This document shows positions 1-6,525 of a DNA stretch of 10,040 nt, piece after piece. The position numbers were made by a program, and so were the translations under genes. Source of the DNA: Sulfurimonas sp. (GTDB lineage: Bacteria > Campylobacterota > Campylobacteria > Campylobacterales > Sulfurimonadaceae); NCBI GenBank assembly GCA_024762745.1, contig JANTGV010000019.1, positions 1-10,040 on the forward strand. Reading direction: 5' to 3'. Position 1 is the stretch's first letter. Every line of letters begins with the position of its first letter. The notes beneath the pieces were generated by a model. It saw nothing but the letters and a program-made list of their open reading frames with translations, made no database searches and was not told the origin of the DNA.

Positions 1-412
1 CAATAATTGCTGAGCTACCTCCAGAGAGTAGGTATATAAAAAGATCATCCTCTGCACAACTATTTATTTTTTCTGAAAGCTTTATTCCAGCATCGATACT
101 TTTTTGACTTGGAAGCGGGTGTGAACCCTCTTGGACATCGATATATTTCAGTTTTTCATTTGTAAAGGGACAGACAATAAGTCCACTACTAATCTTTGAG
201 CCTAAAATCGCTTCTATCTCATAGGCCATGGTAAACGCAGCCTTTCCAGAACCAAAGACATAGAGGTTTTTGTATAGGCTTAAATCGTAGCTATCTTTTC
301 CAATAGTTAAGACATCACCCTCTAATATACACTGTTCATGCATAAAGCTTTTAGGCATAGAGGCTTCCAGAGCATCTTTATATATCTGAGTTGCAACCAT
401 TTTATTGGACAT
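1..412 (-). CDS. Glycerate kinase, type 2 (GckA/TtuD, MOFRL family), N-terminal part, cut by the window edge
   Basis: This gene is not closed: only its first 137 codons are in the window, and the rest lies beyond position 1. The family phosphorylates D-glycerate with ATP, usually to 2-phosphoglycerate, in the cytoplasm. Seen in the translation: a GSGKAAF motif at residues 54-60, EGSHPLPSQKS at about 95-105 (matching the family's 'GHPxPD' stretch) and LLSGGSSAI at 128-136 (the family's SGGxSAL loop). I place the start at the ATG at 412-410 because AAAGAG lies 7 bases before it. A second in-frame ATG at 400 has no ribosome binding site. The start overlaps the end of the upstream phosphatase gene by 11 bp, so the two are co-transcribed and probably translationally coupled. 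The pairing suggests handling of glycerate released from a glycosylglycerate. Family assignment is firm; physiological substrate source is inferred. Confidence 0.86.
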   Translation of the reverse strand, partial: MSNKMVATQIYKDALEASMPKSFMHEQCILEGDVLTIGKDSYDLSLYKNLYVFGSGKAAFTMAYEIEAILGSKISSGLIVCPFTNEKLKYIDVQEGSHPLPSQKSIDAGIKLSEKINSCAEDDLFIYLLSGGSSAII

Positions 413-1214
413 AAAAAATCTCTTTTATCGAACTGTTCCAGCCCTTTGGCCCTGCAAATGGAGCTCTACGTACATCATCGTTTCCTATAGGTGCATAACT
501 TCCGTCGTATCTCTGTATAAGAATCCCGATATCTGCCTCTTTAATCATTGAGAAATCATTTGCACTATCTCCTAGTGCTATTTTTTTATGAAGGGTATCA
601 TGATACTCATCATACATATGTGTAAGATTTTTCATTGCGTTCGCTTTATCTTGATTGAGCGAAATAAGATGATAAAAACGACCACCCTCAACAATGTCCA
701 AGCCTTCAATATTTGCTTTTACTTTCAGCTCCTCTATCAACGAACTGTCATCAATTACGAAAGGTTCCGTGAAGTCACGTTTCATAGCATCTATTGCACC
801 CTCTTCACCTAGACCTGTCAGTGCCATAACCTCTTCTACGCCCATATCTCCAAAACCTTTAATTGGGTATTCGCGTTTCATACTTGTAAAAAAGAGTCTC
901 AGTTCTATATATGAATGTGCATGAGAAACACTAATCCAATCATCTTTGTAAATCATAGCATCTGCTAATATACAGTCTGAAGGAATAAAAATTCCAGCAC
1001 CGTTTTCCACTATAAAAGGGGCATGCAGACCTATCTCTTTTTGGAGCTTAACAACTTCGGAAAATGTTTTGCTTGTCGCGATTATGATAGGAACCGCTTG
1101 ACTGCCAAGGTAATCTATCGCCTCTTTAGCATCACTAAAGTCGTAGTCATCATGATTTAAGAGTGTCCCATCCAAATCAGTAAACACAATATAGTTATCT
1201 TTTTTCATCAGCAC
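402..1214 (-). CDS. HAD-IIB phosphatase, mannosyl/glucosyl-3-phosphoglycerate phosphatase family (MpgP/YedP-like)
   Basis: The family removes phosphate from mannosyl- or glucosyl-3-phosphoglycerate, the last step in making the compatible solutes mannosyl- or glucosylglycerate. HAD motifs are complete: motif I FTDLDGTLL at residues 11-19 (nucleophile D13, acid D15), motif II IIATSKT at 44-50, lysine of motif III in LNQDKANAM (about 190), and motif IV ALGDSANDFSMI at 213-224. ENGAGIFIP (70-78) and the C-terminal GPKGWN (about 255-260) are typical of this subfamily rather than of sucrose phosphatases. At 270 residues it has the normal length. The start is uncertain: GTG at 1214 has a weak AAGA 6 bases upstream, while ATG at 1208 (giving MKKDN) is the more usual codon but sits 12 bases from it. 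It is first in an operon with glycerate kinase. Sequence alone does not settle mannosyl versus glucosyl substrate. Confidence 0.85.
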   Translation of the reverse strand: MLMKKDNYIVFTDLDGTLLNHDDYDFSDAKEAIDYLGSQAVPIIIATSKTFSEVVKLQKEIGLHAPFIVENGAGIFIPSDCILADAMIYKDDWISVSHAHSYIELRLFFTSMKREYPIKGFGDMGVEEVMALTGLGEEGAIDAMKRDFTEPFVIDDSSLIEELKVKANIEGLDIVEGGRFYHLISLNQDKANAMKNLTHMYDEYHDTLHKKIALGDSANDFSMIKEADIGILIQRYDGSYAPIGNDDVRRAPFAGPKGWNSSIKEIFYVQ

Positions 1215-1359
1215 ATTTTATCTTAGAAAAAAAGAATTAAGCTTTTTTGAGTGTATAATATTTGTACAATACTTATGCATAAATAATAATCATCAATAAT
1301 TAACAACTCTAAGAATCATCTGATATAATTTTCAAATCATATTCTATAGGAGATTTATA
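1215..1359. promoter_or_regulatory. Divergent intergenic region between the phosphatase and pgm
   Basis: This 145-bp AT-rich gap carries promoters for both directions. For the plus strand there are two TATAAT hexamers, at 1254-1259 and 1324-1329. On the minus strand, the complement around 1254-1260 reads ATTATA/TATTAT, a possible -10 that would give the phosphatase operon a leader of roughly 30 bases. Two short perfect palindromes sit side by side in the middle: TTGTACAA at 1262-1269 and TTATGCATAA at 1273-1282. No convincing -35 box is visible for either direction, as is common in Campylobacterota. Confidence 0.55.
1321..1329 (+). promoter_or_regulatory. Extended -10 promoter for pgm
   Basis: TGATATAAT is a perfect extended -10 element (TG-N-TATAAT). 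It would start transcription near 1336 and leave a leader of about 24 bases that still contains the ribosome binding site TAGGAG (1347-1352), 7 bases before the pgm start codon. It is better placed than the upstream TATAAT at 1254-1259. Confidence 0.6.
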
Positions 1360-2982
1360 ATGGCACATAAAAATGCTGGTCTAAAAGTAAAAAAAGAGGA
1401 GTTAATCGATATAGATTCACTAATCTCCGCCTACTACTCTTTAAAACCAGACACTTCCCTGCCTGAGCAGAGAGTTGTCTTTGGAACATCCGGACACCGT
1501 GGAAGTTCTTTAAAAAGCAGTTTTAATGAGACTCATATTTTAGCTATTGCTCAAGCTCTATGTGATTATAGAAGAGAACAAGCTATTACAGGAACACTAT
1601 TCATCGCTCAAGATACCCATGCTCTTTCATCCCATGCACAGATGACAGCGCTCAGAGTTTTTAGTGCCAATGGGGTTCAATGTGCAATAGCAAAAGATAA
1701 TGGCTATACACCTACCCCCGTTTTATCTTTCAGTATCATAGAAGCTAATAAAACAAATAGTGAAAAATGTGACGGTGTTGTTATCACACCTTCACATAAT
1801 CCTCCCCAAGATGGTGGTTTCAAATACAATCCGCCAAATGGTGGTCCGGCAGATACAGACATAACATCAGTTATTGAAACAGCTGCAAACACTTACATAC
1901 AGAATGGTTTAGCCGGCGTAAAGACTCTCAGTGAAGAGGAAGCTTTAAAAAACGCAGAAAAGATTGACTTTATAACTCCTTATGTAAAATCTTTGGATGA
2001 AATTATCGATATGAAGCTTCTACAAAGTAGTAGTCTAAAAGTTGGAGTTGACCCACTTGGTGGCTCTGGCATAGAGGTCTATAAAAAGATAAATGAGGTT
2101 TATGGACTCAATCTTGACATAGTTAACGACAAAGTAGACCCCACTTTTAGTTTTATGTCTTGTGACCATGATGGAAAAGTGAGAATGGACTGTTCCTCTC
2201 CCTGCGCTATGGCTTCGCTTGTGTCGCTGAAAGAGAAGTATGATTTGGCCTTTGCAAATGACCCTGATTTCGATCGCCACGGTATTGTTACCCCAACTGG
2301 ACTTATGAATCCTAACCACTACCTCTCAGTAGCAATTTGGTATCTGTTTCAAAACCGTCCAACCTGGAGTAATGAACTCTCCATTGGAAAGACACTGGTA
2401 TCAAGTTCCATGATAGACAGGGTAGCCGCTTCTATTGGGAAAAACCTCATAGAGGTTCCTGTTGGATTTAAATGGTTTGTTGATGGTCTTTGTAACGGAA
2501 CTATCGGTTTTGGTGGAGAAGAGTCTGCCGGAGCATCTTTTTTACGTAAAGATGGAACTGTTTGGTCAAGTGATAAAGATGGAATTATCCTAAACCTTTT
2601 AGCTTTTGAGATTACTGAAAAACTAAAAAAAGATCCTTCCCAAATCTATAGAGAACTTGAAAAAGAGTTTGGTGTATCTTACTATGAACGCAGTGATGCC
2701 CCCGCAACAAGTGAACAAAAAGCAAAACTCAAAAAACTCTCTCCTGATGCTATAACATCAAAAACTTTAGCAGGAGAAGAGATAACGGGTATCTTTACAA
2801 ACGCAAGTGGAAACAACGCGCCTATTGGTGGTCTTAAAGTCAGTACTAAAAATGGTTGGTTTGCAGCTCGACCATCCGGAACAGAAGATATTTATAAAAT
2901 CTATGCGGAGAGTTTTATCTCTCAAGAGCATTTAACCAAAATTCAAGACGAGGCAAAAGCTCTCGTACTCAGTGTGCTTTAA
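1360..2982 (+). CDS. pgm: Phosphoglucomutase (alpha-D-glucose phosphate-specific)
   Basis: It interconverts glucose-1-phosphate and glucose-6-phosphate in the cytoplasm, linking glucan or glucoside phosphorolysis and sugar-nucleotide synthesis to glycolysis or the Entner-Doudoroff route. All marks of the alpha-D-phosphohexomutase superfamily are present in order: FGTSGHRGSS (41-50); the phosphoserine loop TPSHNPP (143-149, Ser145); the metal-binding loop DPDFDRHG (301-308, Asp301/303/305); the sugar-binding loop GGEESAG (385-391); and the phosphate-binding loop RPSGTED (504-510). The 540-residue length and the spacing fit the bacterial Pgm type typified by E. coli Pgm (546 residues) rather than ManB/GlmM, which are shorter. 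The start has a good TAGGAG site 7 bases upstream. Its stop codon shares one base with the start of the NUDIX gene (TAATG). It faces away from the phosphatase operon and converges on the Entner-Doudoroff operon, which uses its product. Confidence 0.95.
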   Translation: MAHKNAGLKVKKEELIDIDSLISAYYSLKPDTSLPEQRVVFGTSGHRGSSLKSSFNETHILAIAQALCDYRREQAITGTLFIAQDTHALSSHAQMTALRVFSANGVQCAIAKDNGYTPTPVLSFSIIEANKTNSEKCDGVVITPSHNPPQDGGFKYNPPNGGPADTDITSVIETAANTYIQNGLAGVKTLSEEEALKNAEKIDFITPYVKSLDEIIDMKLLQSSSLKVGVDPLGGSGIEVYKKINEVYGLNLDIVNDKVDPTFSFMSCDHDGKVRMDCSSPCAMASLVSLKEKYDLAFANDPDFDRHGIVTPTGLMNPNHYLSVAIWYLFQNRPTWSNELSIGKTLVSSSMIDRVAASIGKNLIEVPVGFKWFVDGLCNGTIGFGGEESAGASFLRKDGTVWSSDKDGIILNLLAFEITEKLKKDPSQIYRELEKEFGVSYYERSDAPATSEQKAKLKKLSPDAITSKTLAGEEITGIFTNASGNNAPIGGLKVSTKNGWFAARPSGTEDIYKIYAESFISQEHLTKIQDEAKALVLSVL

Positions 2983-3404
2983 TGGCTTTTATCCCTAAAA
3001 CACCCTATCTTACTACGGATGGAATCGTTGAAATTTATGATGAGAGTGAAAATTTTTTAGGTATTGTTCTCATCCAGAGAAAAAATGAACCACTTGGCTT
3101 AGCCCTTCCGGGAGGTTTTGTGGATGTAGGCGAGAAAGTAGAGAGCGCTGTTGTTCGTGAAATGAAAGAGGAGATATCTCTAGATGTAAAAATTATAAAA
3201 CTTTTAGGTCTCTACTCTGATCCCGCTAGAGATCCACGTTTTCATACTGCCTCTGCTGTCTATATCTGTAAAGCCTACGGAAGACCTGTTGGTGCAGATG
3301 ATGCAAAAGAGGCTTCTATCTACTCTCTAAACAACATCCCCTTAGAACAACTGGTTTTTGACCATAGAAAAATAGTCGAGGATTACCTTAGAGAGAGTCT
3401 GTAG
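2982..3404 (+). CDS. NUDIX hydrolase, probable ADP-ribose pyrophosphatase type
   Basis: NUDIX enzymes cleave nucleoside diphosphates linked to another group; the relatives this most resembles act on ADP-ribose. The 140-residue protein carries a NUDIX box starting at G45: G-x5-E51-x7-R59-E60-M-x-E63-E64-x-S66-L67. All metal-binding glutamates are present, but the usual glycine near the end of the box is serine (S66). Downstream, YSDPARDPRFHT (78-89) and FDHRKIVEDYL (126-136) resemble small ADP-ribose pyrophosphatases. The ATG overlaps the pgm stop by one base (TAATG), and no purine-rich ribosome binding site precedes it, so translation probably depends on ribosomes finishing pgm. Its 3' end overlaps the opposite-strand eda by 17 bp. 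The substrate is inferred; a sugar-nucleotide such as ADP-glucose is conceivable given the pgm link. Confidence 0.85.
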   Translation: MAFIPKTPYLTTDGIVEIYDESENFLGIVLIQRKNEPLGLALPGGFVDVGEKVESAVVREMKEEISLDVKIIKLLGLYSDPARDPRFHTASAVYICKAYGRPVGADDAKEASIYSLNNIPLEQLVFDHRKIVEDYLRESL

Positions 3405-4005
3405 CTTCCTGTGCTAACTTAGTAATTAAATCATATCTGTTGAGTTTTATATAGTCATTTGGCACTATCCAGCTTCCTCCTACACATAAAACATTTTTCA
3501 GACATAAATACTCCTTAGCATTTGCTGCGTTTATACCACCTGTTGGGCAAAATACCACATCGCTAAAAGGTGCCCGAAAAGCTTTTAAAGCACCCACCCC
3601 ACCAACAACATTTGCAGGAAACAGCTTAAAAGCATCATAGCCGTACTCCAAACCCTGCATAATTTCACTCGCGTTTGAAACACCAGGAAGCAATGGTATA
3701 GAGTTCTCATACTTTGCTAAACTCTCTGTAAGTCCTGGACTAATTGCAAAAGCGGCTCCAGCATCCTCTACCATCTTAAACTGTTCAGGATTTATAACTG
3801 TCCCTGCTCCAGTTGTAGCCTCTGGAAACTCTTTATTAACTGCGTTTATAGCTTCTATTGCGCAAGAGGTTCTAAGTGTAATCTCAAATATACTCACACC
3901 CCCTTGAAGCAGTGCTTCTGATAAACGCAGAGACTCCTCTACACTATTGACACTAATTACAGGTATAACCTTTGATATTCTCATCACTTCACGTGCATCT
4001 AACAT
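3388..4005 (-). CDS. eda: KDPG/KHG aldolase (2-keto-3-deoxy-6-phosphogluconate aldolase)
   Basis: It catalyses the last Entner-Doudoroff step, splitting 2-keto-3-deoxy-6-phosphogluconate into pyruvate and glyceraldehyde-3-phosphate through a Schiff base. Seen: the catalytic lysine in AFKLFPAN (Lys127), the proton-transfer glutamate in FEITLRT (Glu41), the TTGAGTV strand (64-70), and the phosphate-binding CPTGGI loop (153-158), then VGGSWIVP near residue 175. The length of 205 is close to the 213 of E. coli Eda, with strong similarity through the C-terminus. The start at ATG 4005 has GGAG 7 bases upstream and overlaps the edd stop by 7 bp. It is the last gene of the zwf-pgl-edd-eda operon. No terminator is visible after it: the stop lies inside the convergent NUDIX gene. 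Confidence 0.96.
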   Translation of the reverse strand: MLDAREVMRISKVIPVISVNSVEESLRLSEALLQGGVSIFEITLRTSCAIEAINAVNKEFPEATTGAGTVINPEQFKMVEDAGAAFAISPGLTESLAKYENSIPLLPGVSNASEIMQGLEYGYDAFKLFPANVVGGVGALKAFRAPFSDVVFCPTGGINAANAKEYLCLKNVLCVGGSWIVPNDYIKLNRYDLITKLAQEATDSL

Positions 4006-5834
4006 ATCTCTTCTCCACTTAAAGAAAAACTACAAGCTCCCTCTTCGGCACTCGAACTACACGCCCGCATAACACTAAAAAGCTCTCTTCCAACTCCATA
4101 ATGATTTTTAGAGAGATCAACACCATTAGCTCTTCTATTTTTTATAACAGTATCTTTAACATCCAAAAGCAGCTCTCCACTCTCACAATGAAGCGTGATA
4201 ATGTCTCCATCCCGAATCTTACCTATCACTCCGCCATCTTTTGCTTCAGGGCAGAGATGAATTGCTGAAGGAACCTTTCCCGATGCTCCAGACATCCTTC
4301 CATCAGTGATAATTGCCACTTTAAACCCTCTGTCTTGTAAAGCTCCCATCGATGGAAGGAGACCATGGAGTTCAGGCATACCGTTTGATTTTGGGCCTTG
4401 ATAAGGTAAAACCGCGACAAAATCCATCTCAAGCTCACCTGCAGTAAACGCAGCTTTTAATGCCTCTTGCGAGTAAAAAACTTTTGCAGGAGCTTGAATA
4501 ACCCTATGCTCTTTTTTTAGTGCGGAAGTTTTAATAACTGCACGGCCAATATTTCCATCTAAAACACGTAAGCCTCCCTCTTTAGAAAAAGGCTTCTCTA
4601 CACTAGCAATTACATCTAAATTTAATGAACTTGATGTCGATTGTTTATAAAAGAGCTCTCCATCTTTCAAATATGGCTCTTGCAGATATTTACTCAGACC
4701 TCGTCCCATAAGTGTATTTACATCTTCATGTAAAAGTCCCGCTTTTAAAAGTTCCGCGATTACTACAGCCATGCCACCAGCTTGATGAAAATGATTCACA
4801 TCAGCACTTCCATTTGGATACATCTTACAAAGTAGCGGTGTAATTTTTGAGAGTGCATCAAAATCATCCCACGTTAAAACAATACCACATGCACGTGCCA
4901 TAGCAATGATATGTATAGTATGATTTGTTGAACCCCCTGTTGCCAAAAGCCCAACAATTGCATTTACAAAGCTTTTCTCATCTATAAGTTTTGAGAGTGG
5001 CATATAGTTCTCACCAAGTGGCGAGAACTCCAGAAGTTTACAAGAGACCTCCTCAGTAAGAGCATCACGCAGAGGTGTGTTTGTATTTACAAAGGAAGCT
5101 CCTGGAAGATGCAGACCCATTATCTCCATAAGCATCTGGTTTGAGTTTGCCGTGCCATAAAAGGTACATGTTCCCGCTGAGTGATACGAAGCACTCTCAG
5201 CTTTAAGTAGTGCCCCCTCCTCTACCTTGCCCTCAGCAAACTTTTGTCGCACCTCTGCCTTTTGAGAATTACTAATACCAGAGGGCATAGGTCCAGCTGG
5301 AGCAAATACTACGGGAAGGTGTCCAAAGCTCATAGCTCCTATGAACATCCCTGGAACAATCTTATCACATACTCCAAGCATCACTGCCCCGTCAAACATA
5401 TTGTGTGAAAGCGCTATGGCTGTACTCATAGCAATATTATCACGGGAAAAAAGACTCAACTCCATTCCCGGTTGAGACTGTGTCACACCATCACACATTG
5501 CAGCAACCCCACCTGCAAACTGAGCAGTTGCACCTTTAAAGTTTAATGCTCGTTTGATAAGTGGTGGATAACCTACAAAAGGTTGATGTGCAGAGAGCAT
5601 ATCGTTATAAGCTGAGACAATTGCAATATTCTCTTTTTGTCCGGAGGATAGTTCTGCTTTTTCATGTTCTGAACATGGTGCCATTGCATGTGCTAAGTTA
5701 CTGCAACCTAATGCTCCACGCTGTACTGTAGTGCTATGAGCTTCACTCATCCTTTTTAAATAAACTTTTCTACTTACTGCAGAACGTTTTATAATTTTTT
5801 CTGTAATCTCAAGTAGCTTTGCATTAATCTGCAT
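3999..5834 (-). CDS. edd: 6-phosphogluconate dehydratase
   Basis: It removes water from 6-phosphogluconate to give 2-keto-3-deoxy-6-phosphogluconate, the defining step of the Entner-Doudoroff pathway, using an oxygen-sensitive iron-sulfur cluster (IlvD/Edd family). Seen: conserved cysteines in AAMCDGVTQ (C114), GVCDKIVPG (C156, the first IlvD/Edd signature CDKxxPG) and GTCTFYGTANSN (C223). The second signature AIITDGRMSGAS lies at 507-518, followed by GKVPSAIHLCPEA. At 611 residues it is slightly longer than the 603 of E. coli Edd, and clearly Edd rather than dihydroxyacid dehydratase, judging from the N-terminal STTVQRG and YNDMLSAHQP regions. The start at ATG 5834 has a strong GGAGG 6 bases upstream (5841-5845) and overlaps the pgl stop by 11 bp. 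The C-terminus carries two extra cysteines (RACSSSAEEGACSF) of unknown meaning. Confidence 0.97.
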   Translation of the reverse strand: MQINAKLLEITEKIIKRSAVSRKVYLKRMSEAHSTTVQRGALGCSNLAHAMAPCSEHEKAELSSGQKENIAIVSAYNDMLSAHQPFVGYPPLIKRALNFKGATAQFAGGVAAMCDGVTQSQPGMELSLFSRDNIAMSTAIALSHNMFDGAVMLGVCDKIVPGMFIGAMSFGHLPVVFAPAGPMPSGISNSQKAEVRQKFAEGKVEEGALLKAESASYHSAGTCTFYGTANSNQMLMEIMGLHLPGASFVNTNTPLRDALTEEVSCKLLEFSPLGENYMPLSKLIDEKSFVNAIVGLLATGGSTNHTIHIIAMARACGIVLTWDDFDALSKITPLLCKMYPNGSADVNHFHQAGGMAVVIAELLKAGLLHEDVNTLMGRGLSKYLQEPYLKDGELFYKQSTSSSLNLDVIASVEKPFSKEGGLRVLDGNIGRAVIKTSALKKEHRVIQAPAKVFYSQEALKAAFTAGELEMDFVAVLPYQGPKSNGMPELHGLLPSMGALQDRGFKVAIITDGRMSGASGKVPSAIHLCPEAKDGGVIGKIRDGDIITLHCESGELLLDVKDTVIKNRRANGVDLSKNHYGVGRELFSVMRACSSSAEEGACSFSLSGEEIC

Positions 5835-6525
5835 AATAAACCTCCAGTAGAGGCTCTTTTTGCTGCATCATTGCGACTATTGGCATACTTTTTTCATCAT
5901 TTGAATCGCTAGCCTTCTCAAACACCTCTTTTTTCTCTCTACCCTCTATATGTAAAATCAAATGTTTACTGCTAAGCAGATAAGAACGACTCAGAGTGAT
6001 TCGCTCTTTTGGCTCCACTGTTGCAGTTGTTGCACAGACCATATCATCTGTATTGAGTGCAAAATCAAGCTCTGCTGTATGAGGAAAAAATGAAGCAGTG
6101 TGTCCATCTGTTCCCATACCAAGTACCACAACATCGAGCTCCTTGGAAAACTTTTCTAGAGTAGCGGCTAAATTATCTACACCCTCTTGAGCAGATGCAT
6201 CATCTGTTTTAAGAGTAAAAAAGCTTGCAGCTTGGGCATAATTTTTTAAAAGATTATCTCGTATAAGCTTCTCATTGCTCTTCTCACTTGAAGCATCAAC
6301 CCATCTCTCATCTACAAGAGTAACACGAACTTTCTCCCAGTCAAGTCGTATATTTGAAAGATTTTGCAAAAGCTTAACAGGTGTTGAGCCTCCAGATAAA
6401 ACTAGTGTTGCATAGCCTTTTGCGTTTATTCCTGAGATTAGAGTATTAATAATCCTCATTGAGAGCTTCTCTACTAATTCACTCCGCATAGCAAAGCTCT
6501 TGAAGTCATAATAGTTATTCGCCAT
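5824..6525 (-). CDS. pgl: 6-phosphogluconolactonase (DevB type)
   Basis: It hydrolyses 6-phosphogluconolactone, the product of Zwf, to 6-phosphogluconate. The protein belongs to the NagB/RpiA-like fold: SGGSTP phosphate loop at 44-49, VDERWV at 71-76, SNEKLIRDNLL at 83-93 and the hallmark LGMGTDGHTASFFP at 135-148. This is the DevB family, not the beta-propeller YbhE family. I chose ATG 6525 (233 residues): GGGAG lies 8 bases before it, and the overlap with the zwf stop is 11 bp. An in-frame ATG at 6540 would add five residues, but its only purine run (AAAAGG) touches the start codon directly. Its own stop overlaps edd by 11 bp. Context in the middle of the Entner-Doudoroff operon supports the call. 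The exact start is the main doubt. Confidence 0.93.
   Translation of the reverse strand: MANNYYDFKSFAMRSELVEKLSMRIINTLISGINAKGYATLVLSGGSTPVKLLQNLSNIRLDWEKVRVTLVDERWVDASSEKSNEKLIRDNLLKNYAQAASFFTLKTDDASAQEGVDNLAATLEKFSKELDVVVLGMGTDGHTASFFPHTAELDFALNTDDMVCATTATVEPKERITLSRSYLLSSKHLILHIEGREKKEVFEKASDSNDEKSMPIVAMMQQKEPLLEVYYAD

Noticed and set aside
2035..2319. Antisense open frame inside pgm of about 94 codons
   Set aside because: It lies opposite the conserved metal-binding region of pgm and resembles no known protein; treated as a chance frame.
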